NCBI RefSeq assembly: GCF_000971765.1
Contig: NZ_CP010907.1
Location: forward strand, 1,002,501 to 1,066,500
Direction of reading: 5' to 3'
Source: Candidatus Pantoea carbekii
Lineage (GTDB): Bacteria; Pseudomonadota; Gammaproteobacteria; Enterobacterales; Enterobacteriaceae
Length of the DNA: 64,000 bases
Shown: positions 34,629 through 44,003 of the stretch, one piece after another
Position numbering within the stretch: position 1 is the first letter of the stretch
Layout of the letters: the number at the start of each line of letters is the position of its first letter
Notes under the pieces: model-generated
Seen by the model: the letters and a program-made list of their open reading frames with translations, nothing else
The model's database searches: none
Told to the model about the DNA's origin: nothing
Translations under genes and position numbers: made by a program

Positions 34629-34895
34629 TTTGATCTACTTGTTACTCTAAGTGAACTAATTTGAATTTTAACGTTTTATAAAGAAGCTAACTCATGAAAA
34701 AAAGAGTTTTCAAATAATTATTTGAGAATATATTAAAATTTTAACCATTTAAATATTATAATTTAATAATCTAAAGATATAGATATATCTGCTAGATATA
34801 AAATTTAGCCAATCGTGTTCGCATCAATTTCTAACTTTTGCATTTAATTAACAAAATAACGCATTACTAAAGTTAAGAATAGAATATACGTATAT

Positions 34896-34990
34896 CATGA
34901 TGATACAGTTAAAATCCATTAACTAAGCCAACGGAATTTGTTTAGGCATAGGTTTAAAAAAGTTGTGATTAGTAAGTCGTGTGAGATAAT
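34896..34990 (+). pseudogene. nsrR: Probable nsrR remnant between purA and rnr
   Basis: A plus-strand frame from 34896 reads 'HDDTVKIH*LSQ', paralleling NsrR 'HMVKIINQLSRA' in the winged helix. The overlapping frame at 34930 reads 'NGICLGI', paralleling 'NGGIRLGK' of the wing, and a third frame gives 'ISKSCEIIELL' against 'IGDVVRELEPL'. nsrR (nitric-oxide-sensing Fe-S repressor) lies between purA and rnr in relatives. The three matches are collinear but short. No iron-sulfur cysteine cluster remains. The rest of 34629-35199 has no recognisable gene. Confidence 0.4.
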
Positions 34991-35199
34991 AGAATTATTG
35001 TAACTAGTAAATTTTATAAGATATACAATCACGCTAACTCAGTATTTAGTGTGTGTATAAAAAAATATATAGTTGAATTATTTCTCGAAAATTATGTAAC
35101 TATAAATTGGCCGATTTGGTGAAAATAGTGACTTGCTATACTATGTTATTGTCTAAACCACCGGTGGGAATTGAAATTAAATAACATCGGAAAAATATT

Positions 35200-37503
35200 A
35201 TGTCAAAAGATCCTTTTGAGGATAGAGAAATTAAAAAATCCCATCATCCTATTCCAAGTCGGGAATTTATTTTAGCGTTGTTAGAAAAACGCAAAAAATC
35301 AGCTACTCGTGATGAAATTGCAAAAGAATTAAATATTACTACTAAAGAACGAGAAACACTCCGACGTTATTTACGTGCTATGGAACGTGATGGACTCTTA
35401 GTCTTTACTCGTCCTCAGCGCTATTTTTTACCAGAACACCCTGATCTAATACGTGGTAAGGTTATAGGTCATCGTGATGGTTATGGTTTTTTGCGTGTTG
35501 AGGGAGATAAAGATGATTTCTATTTATCTAATAAGCAAATGAAATTTTGTTTACATGGAGATTTTATTCTTGCACAAATTATTAGCACAGATAGCAAAGC
35601 TCGTCGTGAAGTAAGAGTAATACGTATTTTAGAACCACGTAATAGCTATATTGTAGGACGTTATTGTACTAATTCCGGTACTAGTTTTGTAGTACCAGAC
35701 GATAATAGATTGAATTTTGATGTTCTTATTGCACAACAAACAAACACAGATAGTTTAAAGACAGGTTTAATAGTAGTAGTAAAAATCATGCAACGTCCAA
35801 CTTATCGTACAAAAGCAATAGGTGAAATTACTGAGGTGTTAGGTGACAGTAGCAATATGGGAACTAATTTGATCGTAGATATGGCACTACGTACTTATGA
35901 AATTCCATACACTTGGTCAGAGAAAGTAAAAAAAGAGGTAGATAACTTTAAGCTGAATGACGATATACCGGAATGCGAAAAAAAAGATCGTATTGATCTT
36001 CGTCATTTACCGTTTGTTACAATTGATGGAGAAGATGCGCGTGACTTAGATGATGCAGTGTATTGTGAAAAGAAATCTGATGGTACTTGGAAATTGTGGG
36101 TTGCAATTGCCGATGTGAGTTATTATGTGCGTCCTGGTAGCATGCTTGACAATGAAGCATATAAGCGAGGTACTTCTGTTTATTTTCCGTCTTGTGTAGT
36201 TCCAATGTTGCCCGAAGTGCTTTCTAATAACCTTTGTTCTCTTAATTATCATATGGATCGATTATGTATGATATGTGAAATGAATATATCGGCTAAAGGA
36301 AAGCTGATTGATTATAAGCATTATGAAGCAGTTATAAAGTCATATGCTTGTCTTACTTATAATAAAGTTTTTAGTATTCTAAAAGGTGATTCAGCATTAC
36401 GTTCTCGCTATAAGGAATTGGTAAAACATCTTGAAGAACTTTATTGCTTATATCAGACATTAGAAATAGCAAGAAAAAAACGTGGCGGTATTTCATTTAA
36501 AACAGAAGAAGCTAAGTTTATTTTTAATGCAGACAAACGTATTGAGCGTGTAGAAAGGACTATGCGTAACGATGTACATAAACTAATTGAAGAATGTATG
36601 ATTCTAGCTAATATTGCATCAGCAAGTTTTGTAGAGAAAAATGAAGAGCCTACTCTCTTTCGTGATCATGATCGTCCTAGTGTTGACAGCATTAATAGTT
36701 TTCATTCTGTATTAAAAGAACTAGGATTAAGTCTTCAAGGTGGTCTCAAACCACAACCTATTGATTATGCGGATTTACTAACAAAAATTGCTGATCGTCC
36801 AGATGCGGAAATGTTGCAAACTATGCTATTACGATCAATGAAACAAGCTGTTTACGATCCTGAAAACCGAGGCCATTTCGGTTTAGCATTAACTTCATAT
36901 GCGCATTTTACTTCACCAATTCGTCGTTATCCCGATTTATTACTACATCGTACTATTAAATATTTATTACTAAAAGAAAAAATTAATTTAATTGGGCAAA
37001 ATACTACTCCTACAGGCGGTTATCACTACAATTTACAACAGATGTTAAAACTTGGTCAACATTGCTCAATGACCGAACGTCGGGCTGAAGAAGCAACACG
37101 TGATGCTTCAGATTGGTTAAAATGTGATTTTATGCAAAATCAAGTCGGTAATATATTTCATGGAATAATCTCTAGTGTAACTAACTTTGGTTTTTTTGTG
37201 CGTCTTAATGATTTATTTATTGATGGTTTAGTGCATATTTCTACTTTGAATAATGATTATTATAATTTCGATCAGGTTGGTCAGCGTTTAATTGGTACTT
37301 CTGGCGGTAATATTTATCGACTTGGAGATTCAGTAGAAGTAAGGTTAAATGCAGTACACATGGATGAACGTAAAATTGATTTTACGTTAATAACTACCAA
37401 AAATCTTGTACATAGAAAGTGCAAAAACATAAACAAACGTGATCAAAAAATTATTAAAAAAGTACATAGAAATTGTAAAAATTTAAATAAAAACATCTTA
37501 TAA
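35200..37503 (+). CDS. rnr: Exoribonuclease RNase R
   Basis: RNase R degrades structured RNA 3' to 5'. The 767-residue product has an N-terminal winged-helix region ('SREFILALLEKRKKSATRDE'), two cold-shock domains (about 85-230), the RNB catalytic domain from about 265 with 'DGEDARDLDDAVY', 'MKQAVYDPENRGHFGLAL' and 'TSPIRRYPDLLLHR', and an S1 domain near 650-735. The Lys-rich tail of E. coli (813 residues) is shortened to about 25. The catalytic signature has Leu where RNase R normally has Phe (ARDFDDA). It is followed by the eroded rlmB. Confidence 0.96.
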   Translation: MSKDPFEDREIKKSHHPIPSREFILALLEKRKKSATRDEIAKELNITTKERETLRRYLRAMERDGLLVFTRPQRYFLPEHPDLIRGKVIGHRDGYGFLRVEGDKDDFYLSNKQMKFCLHGDFILAQIISTDSKARREVRVIRILEPRNSYIVGRYCTNSGTSFVVPDDNRLNFDVLIAQQTNTDSLKTGLIVVVKIMQRPTYRTKAIGEITEVLGDSSNMGTNLIVDMALRTYEIPYTWSEKVKKEVDNFKLNDDIPECEKKDRIDLRHLPFVTIDGEDARDLDDAVYCEKKSDGTWKLWVAIADVSYYVRPGSMLDNEAYKRGTSVYFPSCVVPMLPEVLSNNLCSLNYHMDRLCMICEMNISAKGKLIDYKHYEAVIKSYACLTYNKVFSILKGDSALRSRYKELVKHLEELYCLYQTLEIARKKRGGISFKTEEAKFIFNADKRIERVERTMRNDVHKLIEECMILANIASASFVEKNEEPTLFRDHDRPSVDSINSFHSVLKELGLSLQGGLKPQPIDYADLLTKIADRPDAEMLQTMLLRSMKQAVYDPENRGHFGLALTSYAHFTSPIRRYPDLLLHRTIKYLLLKEKINLIGQNTTPTGGYHYNLQQMLKLGQHCSMTERRAEEATRDASDWLKCDFMQNQVGNIFHGIISSVTNFGFFVRLNDLFIDGLVHISTLNNDYYNFDQVGQRLIGTSGGNIYRLGDSVEVRLNAVHMDERKIDFTLITTKNLVHRKCKNINKRDQKIIKKVHRNCKNLNKNIL

Positions 37504-37644
37504 AAAGATTGAATATCATTATTAATTATCTTAAAAATTTTTAAAAAATATAAGTATTATATTTTAATTAAAATTAATTAAGGATAAAAAAATAAATATT
37601 TTTGAAAACTAATGAAAACAAATATTTTAAATTCTGATTTAAAA

Positions 37645-37680
37645 ATGCATAAAATAATTTTTAGTATTCATTGCGTATAA
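37645..37680 (+). pseudogene. rlmB: Detached N-terminal fragment of rlmB
   Basis: ATG 37645 opens 'MHKIIFSIHCV' and then TAA at 37678. This parallels the RlmB N-terminus 'MSEMIYGIHAV'. The next 58 nt to the surviving frame are AT-rich with an in-frame stop at 37688. The distance from this ATG to the catalytic domain start is 94 nt instead of about 230, so an internal deletion removed most of the substrate-binding domain. Confidence 0.5.
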
Positions 37681-37738
37681 ATTTTATTAAAAAGACAGTC
37701 TCAATAATTTCAAAAAGTTTTTATTATTTAGAGAACAT

Positions 37739-38263
37739 ATGGCGCATATTAAAATGACTAAAGATTATCATGAAAATAGATTATTGGAGTTATTAGAATC
37801 TATAACAAATCCATTGCTGCTAATTCTTGATTGCATAACTGATCCACATAACTTAGGTGCTTGTTTACGTTGTGCTGATGCAGCAGGTGTACATGCAGTA
37901 ATTGTACCGAAAGATCGTTCTGCACCAATTAATGCTACAGTGAAAAAAGTTTCTTGCGGTGCAGCTGACAATGTTCCATTTATTCGTGTAACTAACTTAG
38001 CACGTACTATGCGTTTGCTTTTAGCACATAATATTTGGATTATAGGCACTACTGAAAAAGCCTCTAGTACTCTTTATCAGAGTAAATTAATCGGTTCTAT
38101 AGCTCTAGTGATCGGTTCAGAAAGTAAAGGAATACGCCGTTTAACTCGAGAACATTGTAACCAACTTATCAGCATACCTATGTTAGGTAAAGTGTCCTGT
38201 TTGAATGTATCAGTTGCTACTGGAATTTGTTTATTCGAAGCTATTCGTCAACGTAATACTTAA
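37739..38263 (+). CDS. rlmB: N-terminally truncated 23S rRNA 2'-O-methyltransferase RlmB
   Basis: RlmB methylates G2251 in the 23S P-loop. Only 174 residues remain (E. coli 243). The SPOUT catalytic domain is complete and well conserved: '[20 protein letters not shown]', '[20 protein letters not shown]', '[16 protein letters not shown]' and the SAM-binding knot '[18 protein letters not shown]'. The L30e-like N-terminal substrate-binding domain is gone; its first residues are visible as a dead fragment at 37645. ATG 37739 with 'agaga' upstream could drive the remaining domain. Conservation suggests it may still be made, but loss of the RNA-binding domain leaves activity uncertain. Confidence 0.85.
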   Translation: MAHIKMTKDYHENRLLELLESITNPLLLILDCITDPHNLGACLRCADAAGVHAVIVPKDRSAPINATVKKVSCGAADNVPFIRVTNLARTMRLLLAHNIWIIGTTEKASSTLYQSKLIGSIALVIGSESKGIRRLTREHCNQLISIPMLGKVSCLNVSVATGICLFEAIRQRNT

Positions 38264-38780
38264 GTTTTCTATTTAAGAATAAAAATATAATTATGTATGC
38301 ACATATAGCTTATTAGTATCAGAATTAAATTCTGAATTATTTTTAATATATGGAGTATGTACATCAATTAACTATATTGATAACTATTCTTATAGTTATT
38401 TTGACATTGATACAATATACTCTAAAACTAGAAAATAACTATTATCATGGTATAAATTGTTTAGTAATGAGGTTATTATATTTAATTTATATTAAATTTT
38501 ATATTTAAAAAGATAAGATTAAATGAGATAATTATTCTCTATAATTTATTTTTTATTATAAATTACACTATAATATGATATAATCACAGTATATTATACT
38601 GTAATTTATTTAAAATTAGGCGATAATATTGATGTTTTTCAAATTTGTTTGAAAATTCATATCGGAATAAATATATAATTTGATTTATATTAAAATCATA
38701 GGCATAATAAAATTTAATTTTAGACTATTCTTGCAGAATAAATATGTCCTAACATGGAATATTTATGATATTTTTTTTTT
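38264..38780. other. AT-rich gap between rlmB and rpsF leader
   Basis: About 520 bp with no frame or remnant I recognise. It must contain the rpsF operon promoter, but AT richness prevents an unambiguous assignment. Short imperfect hairpins, for example around 38390, look like background. Confidence 0.45.
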
Positions 38781-38857
38781 AAAGTTCCTTGCTTCCGCTA
38801 GTTAAGGTTAATCTTTAACAGAGTAAGCTGCGTAATCCATAAGGAGCACTTAATTTT
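38781..38857 (+). promoter_or_regulatory. Candidate S6:S18-binding leader of the rpsF operon
   Basis: The leader contains 'ccttgcttccgctagttaagg' limited to 38787-38807: 'cctt' can pair with 'aagg' around a segment carrying a bulged CCG, the hallmark of the S6:S18 autoregulatory RNA described for rpsF leaders. It is noticeably more GC-rich than the surrounding AT-rich DNA, which suggests constraint. The Shine-Dalgarno 'aggag' follows at 38840-38844. Confidence 0.45.
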
Positions 38858-39256
38858 ATGCGTCATTATGAAATTGTATTGATGGTTCATCCCGATCAGA
38901 GTGAACAAGTATCAGGTATGATTGAACGTTATAGTAATGCTATTGCCGATACGAAAGGAAAAATTCATCGAATAGAAGATTGGGGTCGACGTCAGCTAGC
39001 GTATCCAATCAAAAAACTGCATAAAGCACATTATATTTTAATGAATATAGAAGTATCTCAGAAAATGATTGATGAATTAGAAACTAATTTTCGTTTCAAT
39101 GATGCTATTATTCGTAGTATAATTATACATGTTAAACATGCGATAACTAATGCTTCTCCGATAGGTAATAAATCAAAAGATGAACGCCGTGAACGTCAGG
39201 AAGAGTTTACAACCCACTTCGTTGTGGATGAATTAAATTATAGAGATTCTAAATAG
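38858..39256 (+). CDS. rpsF: 30S ribosomal protein S6
   Basis: S6 binds S18 on the platform of the 30S subunit. The 132-residue product starts '[18 protein letters not shown]', contains '[20 protein letters not shown]' and ends in an acidic, diverged tail. The start follows 'aaggag'. The operon was rpsF-priB-rpsR-rplI; priB is now a relic in the 327-nt gap downstream. Confidence 0.96.
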   Translation: MRHYEIVLMVHPDQSEQVSGMIERYSNAIADTKGKIHRIEDWGRRQLAYPIKKLHKAHYILMNIEVSQKMIDELETNFRFNDAIIRSIIIHVKHAITNASPIGNKSKDERRERQEEFTTHFVVDELNYRDSK

Positions 39257-39270
39257 TAGTTAGAATATTC

Positions 39271-39583
39271 ATGTAAAAAAATTATCTTAGTTTGTCTGGT
39301 GGAATGTATAAAATTACTATACGAAATATTAGTCAATTAAGAATTCTCCAGCATCATTTTATGTTAGAAAATCATTGAACAAAAAAACTCGTTGTTATAA
39401 AAAACTTAGTATAATATTTAATTATTAGCGTTACTATTTTCAAACGACTACTCAAAGTATGTAGTGAAGTTGAAAACTTAACTAGTTCGGGATTTTAATA
39501 TTTTTGATCAAATACATACAAGTTTTTTAGAATTATAATATATACTGAGCCGGGTTAATTAATAAATTCAGGAGATTATTTGA
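39271..39583 (+). pseudogene. priB: Length-preserved pseudogene of priB
   Basis: PriB helps restart stalled replication with PriA. ATG 39271 is followed at codon 2 by TAA, then the same frame reads 'KNYLSLSGGMYKITIRNISQ' and 'LRILQHHFMLENH' before TGA at 39376. This parallels E. coli PriB '[20 protein letters not shown]' and 'SGIPHCQFVLEHR', with about a third identical. Downstream the match fades. The rpsF-rpsR gap of 327 nt is almost exactly the space of an intact priB plus junctions, so substitutions and not deletions killed it. Confidence 0.8.
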
Positions 39584-39811
<228 letters not shown>

Positions 39812-39848
39812 TGATAATAATGCTTACAACGATTTTAAAGGATTAAGT

Positions 39849-40298
39849 ATGGAAATTATTCTGCTCAGTATAGTATCAAAATTAGGTAATGTGGGAGATC
39901 GCGTAAAGGTTAAGGCAGGTTATGCACGTAATTTTTTAGTTCCAAAAGGTAAAGCCATTCCTGCTACTAAAAATAATGTTGCATTATTTGAAGCTCGCAA
40001 ACTTGAATTAAAAGCAAAATTAGCTAAAGTTTTAGCTAATGCAAGAGAACGTGCAGAAAAAATCAACGCATTGCATACTATTACTATTAGTGCTAAAGCA
40101 GGTAATGAAGGTAAACTTTTTGGTTCTATTGGTTCACGCGATATTGCTAATACTCTTATTGGACAAGGTATTAATATAGCTAAAAACGAAATTCGTTTAC
40201 CAAATGGTGTCTTACGTATGATCGGTAAACACGAAATTAGTTTTCATTTACAACATGATGTATTGGCTAAATTAATCGTGAATATTGTACCAGAATAA
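39849..40298 (+). CDS. rplI: 50S ribosomal protein L9
   Basis: L9 stabilises the L1 stalk region and mRNA frame maintenance. The start ATG 39849 ([19 protein letters not shown]) follows 'aaagga'; a longer frame from 39765 overlaps rpsR and is spurious. The 149-residue product equals E. coli L9, with the N-terminal domain '[16 protein letters not shown]', the long connecting helix and the C-terminal '[12 protein letters not shown]', '[17 protein letters not shown]'. Confidence 0.97.
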   Translation: MEIILLSIVSKLGNVGDRVKVKAGYARNFLVPKGKAIPATKNNVALFEARKLELKAKLAKVLANARERAEKINALHTITISAKAGNEGKLFGSIGSRDIANTLIGQGINIAKNEIRLPNGVLRMIGKHEISFHLQHDVLAKLIVNIVPE

Positions 40299-40750
40299 CT
40301 ATTATTCTTAATATAATATCGTGATTCTTTTACTTTTGATTAGATGGAATAATTATTTTTTATAACATTTGCTATGCAAATAAAATAACTGTTTAAAACA
40401 TTAGCAACATTGCACATGCTAAACACATATAATAAAATTACAGTTTCATTTATTTTATAGAGATTTTTAAAATATTATTGTTAATAATTTTCAATTACAT
40501 TTTTATGCATTTAGTTGCAAAATAAATTGTGCAAATCGATATATGGATCTATTACATCTACTTGTAATACATATTGTATTTTTATTAGTTCATATTTTAT
40601 ACAGTTATATATATCGTATAAATCTTTTATCTAACATGATTAGAATAGTAGAATTCATATTAAATTAACTATCATCTTAAAAAATTACATTAACAATTTC
40701 GCTATTGCAGTCTAACAGGCAAACGTATTAAAATACGGAGGATATTCAAG
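40299..40750. other. Gap between rplI and cysQ
   Basis: No terminator with a clear U-tract and no known remnant. A plus-strand frame of 41 codons from ATG 40543 encodes a hydrophobic peptide beginning 'MDLLHLLVIHIVFLLVHIL'; it lacks a ribosome site and I do not call it. fklB lies here in relatives, but I cannot align it. Confidence 0.4.
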
Positions 40751-41497
40751 ATGTTAAATAAAATTTGCCAGTTATCATATGATGCAGGCGATATTATAAT
40801 GCGAATATATAAAGATAACCAATTTTTTAGTATATCTCAAAAAGTTGATCATTCACCCGTTACCTTAGCAGACATAGAAGCACATAAAGTAATTACGAAA
40901 GGTCTTAAAAAAATATCTCCAGAAATACCTATACTATCCGAAGAAGATCCACCATTTTGGGAACAGCGTCGATATTGGAAGACATACTGGCTTGTGGATC
41001 CGCTTGATGGAACAAAAGAATTTATTAAGCGAAATGGAGAATTTACTGTTAATATTGCTCTTATCGAAGAAGGTAAACCAGTATTAGGTGTAATTCATGC
41101 GCCTGCATTAGGTGTTACCTATATGGGTAATGTAGATAAAGCTTGGAAACAACAAGACGGTCATAAAACACAAATTCAAGTTCGAGAAGCAAGACCTCCA
41201 TTAGTTGTGATAAGCCGTTCACATGCAGATGTCGATACAGAGCTTAAGGATTACTTAAAACGGTTAGGTACACATCAAACTATAGCGCTTGGTTCATCAT
41301 TGAAATTTTGTTTTGTAGCAGAAGGTAAAGCACAGCTTTATCCACGTTTTGGATCTACAAATATTTGGGATACTGGTGCAGGACATGCAATAGCTGTTGC
41401 TGCAGGTGCACATGTATATGATTGGCAAGGTAAAACATTAGATTATACACCGAAAAAGTCATTTTTGAATTTAGGTTTTCGTGTTTCGTTATTTTAA
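40751..41497 (+). CDS. cysQ: 3'(2'),5'-bisphosphate nucleotidase CysQ
   Basis: CysQ hydrolyses PAP, the by-product of sulfate activation and of phosphopantetheine transfer, to AMP. The 248-residue product is an inositol-phosphatase-fold enzyme with metal-binding 'LSEEDPP' near residue 63, '[20 protein letters not shown]' near 82-101 and '[12 protein letters not shown]' near 208. A strong 'ggagg' precedes the ATG. Retention fits either sulfur assimilation or removal of PAP that would inhibit Orn, which is also present. Confidence 0.96.
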   Translation: MLNKICQLSYDAGDIIMRIYKDNQFFSISQKVDHSPVTLADIEAHKVITKGLKKISPEIPILSEEDPPFWEQRRYWKTYWLVDPLDGTKEFIKRNGEFTVNIALIEEGKPVLGVIHAPALGVTYMGNVDKAWKQQDGHKTQIQVREARPPLVVISRSHADVDTELKDYLKRLGTHQTIALGSSLKFCFVAEGKAQLYPRFGSTNIWDTGAGHAIAVAAGAHVYDWQGKTLDYTPKKSFLNLGFRVSLF

Positions 41498-41535
41498 ATA
41501 CAAATATTTATCCATTTAACTTTGTTATTTTTATT

Positions 41536-41582
41536 GTTTTTTACGATATTAAAAAAATTGATTTTTTAATATCGTAAAAAAC
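41536..41582. terminator. Bidirectional terminator after cysQ
   Basis: Two 21-nt arms (41536-41556 and 41562-41582) are exact reverse complements around 'attga'. The 5' arm begins with a T run and the 3' arm ends with an A run. Located 38 nt after the cysQ stop, it is the expected end of that transcript. The stem has few G/C pairs. Confidence 0.65.
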
Positions 41583-41658
41583 TTAGTTAAATATAAGATT
41601 AATAAATCTTTCATATAAGGTAATATAATTATTAATTTAAGAGAACAAAGAAATAAAG

Positions 41659-41702
41659 GATATTAATTAGTAAAAATTAAAAAATTTTTACTAATTAATA
41701 TC
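41659..41702. repeat. 19-bp perfect inverted repeat
   Basis: Arms 41659-41677 ('gatattaattagtaaaaat') and 41684-41702 are exact reverse complements around a 6-nt loop. It follows the cysQ terminator by 76 nt and may be a second termination signal or the end of a lost convergent gene; E. coli has ytfJKL and msrA between cysQ and tamA. Confidence 0.5.
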
Positions 41703-42251
41703 TAATAACTGCTTTTATGTATAAACTATATAAGTTTATGAGAATACCTATTATAATTATTTTATAGTTTGTATTTAATGTTACAATTTTATAAAAATAA
41801 TGCTACATAAGAGGAAAAAATTTTTTGTTTAATTAGTAATAAATAAAATTGATCATTATTTATAACATATTATTTTAAACAACATCATTATATATGCTTT
41901 AAATATATTCTTAAATAAAAAATCTTTTTTGATTTTTATCAACACTAAATGATGAGAATACTTATTTTAATTGTATATATTTATTATTTAAATAATCAAA
42001 ATTAATAATATTCTACACTCTCATATTGCTAAAATAGCATTGAATATTATTTATTAACTGATTTATATTCTGTAATAAATAGAGTAATAATGCTATTACA
42101 TATCAATTTAATTAATATAATTGGTTATGCTTAAAAAATATTATCTTTAGTTTTTTATGCACGTTAGATCATATATATATCGAATATATCTAAAAAGATA
42201 CGACAGAAATCAAAATGTAATCCCTTATATATAGCAATAGAGGGACATATT
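41703..42251. other. AT-rich gap before tamA
   Basis: About 550 bp without a recognisable gene or remnant. msrA, which is divergent from tamA in relatives, is not detectable by eye. The tamAB promoter must lie near the end; 'gagg' at 42240-42243 is the tamA ribosome site. Confidence 0.45.
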
Positions 42252-44003
42252 ATGATTAATATACTACAACGAATTTATATTTGTTTTTTAAGTTTTCTAT
42301 TACTTGTTATTCCTCTTGTTACAAAGGGCTCAACAATTAATATACAAATACAAGGTGTAAGTGAAGATTTACAAAAAAAAATTAAAGAATGCTTATCTAA
42401 TGTTTCTGTTAAAGAAATAAAGAACAATAGTCGTTTTCAGAATCATATTTTAAATATAATTAAGACAGGACTACGTGTAGTAGGTTATTATGAACCAAAA
42501 ATTAAATTGAAATATTATTTCAATTTAGAACATAAAGATTCTTTAATGCTAGTGATTCACATTATTTCTGGTCAACCCATAAGGATTGCTGGAAGTAAGA
42601 TTATCATAAAAGGCGAAGCAAGTACAAATTTTGACTATCAAATGTTAGTAAAAAAGAGCAGACCTAAAATTGGCAGTAATCTTAATCATATTGATTACGA
42701 AACATTTAAACATAATCTTTACATTCTATCGCAACGTAATGGTTATTTTGATGGTTATTTTAAAAAGAACCGATTATGTGTATTTGTTAAAGAGCATAAA
42801 GCCTTTTGGGATATTGATTACGATAGCGGATCACGCTATAATTTTGGCTATGTGAATTTTAAAGGTTCACAAATTAAAGAAATGTATTTAAAAAATTTAA
42901 TGCCATTCAAAAGAGGTGATCCGTACAGATCACAAATCTTAGCAGAGATAAACCATCGACTTTCTTTAACTGATTGGTTTAATTCTATAATTATAGAACC
43001 AAAATTTGACAAAAATTCTCAGACGAAAATACTATCTTTAAATGCTTTTGTATCACCGCGTCTTAAAAATATCATCGAAATAGGTATTGGTTATTCTACA
43101 GATACTGGGTTATACCTAAAAGGTACATGGAAAAAACCGTGGGTAAATAACAATGGTCATTGTCTTACTTATAGTATCTATAGGTGCTTGTTAGGAACAA
43201 CAATTAATCTTCATTATAAAGTACCGCTTTTAAAAAATCCAATAGAACAATACTACGACTTTTCTAGCACTGTAAAATATACTATTTTTAATATAATGAG
43301 GTCAGATAGCAAAATATTAGCTGTATCACGTTGTTGGTATAATCCAATTGGTTGGAAAAAATCAATAAATCTACGATGGAGTGTAGATAGTTTTATTGAA
43401 GATAATATTTATAGGAGTACTATGCTACTCTGTCCTATTTTTAGTTTAAATCATGCTTTTTCTTGCTGTGGATTAATGCCTCAATGGGGACATTCACAAA
43501 TTTATTGGATGGAAATATCTAATACTTCTTGGGGTTCAGATGTCGATTTTTTGATTTTACAAGCACAAAACGTATGGATTCGTACACTTAACGAAAAAAA
43601 TCGATTTTTAATACGAACACATTTAGGTTGGATTAAAACTAAGCATTTTAACAAAGTTCCACCGAATTTACGTTTCTTTATTGGAAGTGATCATAGTATT
43701 CGTGGATATAAATGTAAAAGTATTGCACAAAATGCCACAGAGAAATTGATAGGTGCATCAAAAATTATCACTAATTCCTTAGAATATCAATATAATTTTA
43801 CTAATAAATGCTGGAGTGCAATATTTATTGATGCTGGTGAAGTAGTAAACGATATCATGCAAAGTAATGTCAAAATTGGTATAGGTTTGGGTGTACGATG
43901 GTTATCGCCATTAGGGACAATGAAATTTGATATTTCAAGTCCATTAACCAATGTAAAAAAACATGATTTTCAATTTTATATAGCACTTGGACCTGAGTTA
44001 TGA
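42252..44003 (+). CDS. tamA: Outer-membrane assembly factor TamA
   Basis: TamA is an Omp85-family barrel that works with TamB in outer-membrane protein and lipid homeostasis. The 583-residue product (E. coli 577) has a signal peptide ending near 'TKGS', three POTRA domains to about residue 265, and a C-terminal 16-strand barrel with 'FFIGSDHSIRGYKCKSI', matching the Omp85 loop-6 motif (VRGF/IRGY), and a final 'FDISSPLTN..DFQFYIALGPEL' aromatic-rich strand. It is diverged and Lys/Asn-rich but full length. It overlaps tamB by 4 nt. Confidence 0.94.
   Translation: MINILQRIYICFLSFLLLVIPLVTKGSTINIQIQGVSEDLQKKIKECLSNVSVKEIKNNSRFQNHILNIIKTGLRVVGYYEPKIKLKYYFNLEHKDSLMLVIHIISGQPIRIAGSKIIIKGEASTNFDYQMLVKKSRPKIGSNLNHIDYETFKHNLYILSQRNGYFDGYFKKNRLCVFVKEHKAFWDIDYDSGSRYNFGYVNFKGSQIKEMYLKNLMPFKRGDPYRSQILAEINHRLSLTDWFNSIIIEPKFDKNSQTKILSLNAFVSPRLKNIIEIGIGYSTDTGLYLKGTWKKPWVNNNGHCLTYSIYRCLLGTTINLHYKVPLLKNPIEQYYDFSSTVKYTIFNIMRSDSKILAVSRCWYNPIGWKKSINLRWSVDSFIEDNIYRSTMLLCPIFSLNHAFSCCGLMPQWGHSQIYWMEISNTSWGSDVDFLILQAQNVWIRTLNEKNRFLIRTHLGWIKTKHFNKVPPNLRFFIGSDHSIRGYKCKSIAQNATEKLIGASKIITNSLEYQYNFTNKCWSAIFIDAGEVVNDIMQSNVKIGIGLGVRWLSPLGTMKFDISSPLTNVKKHDFQFYIALGPEL

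Noticed and set aside
38264-38857. Possible small RNA or remnant before rpsF
   Set aside because: Only weak AT hairpins; no promoter-terminator pair that stands out from background.
40543-40668. 41-codon plus-strand frame encoding a hydrophobic peptide (MDLLHLLVIHIVFLL...)
   Set aside because: No Shine-Dalgarno, no known relative, and AT-rich DNA readily yields hydrophobic Ile/Leu/Val frames; it may be a remnant but I cannot support a gene.
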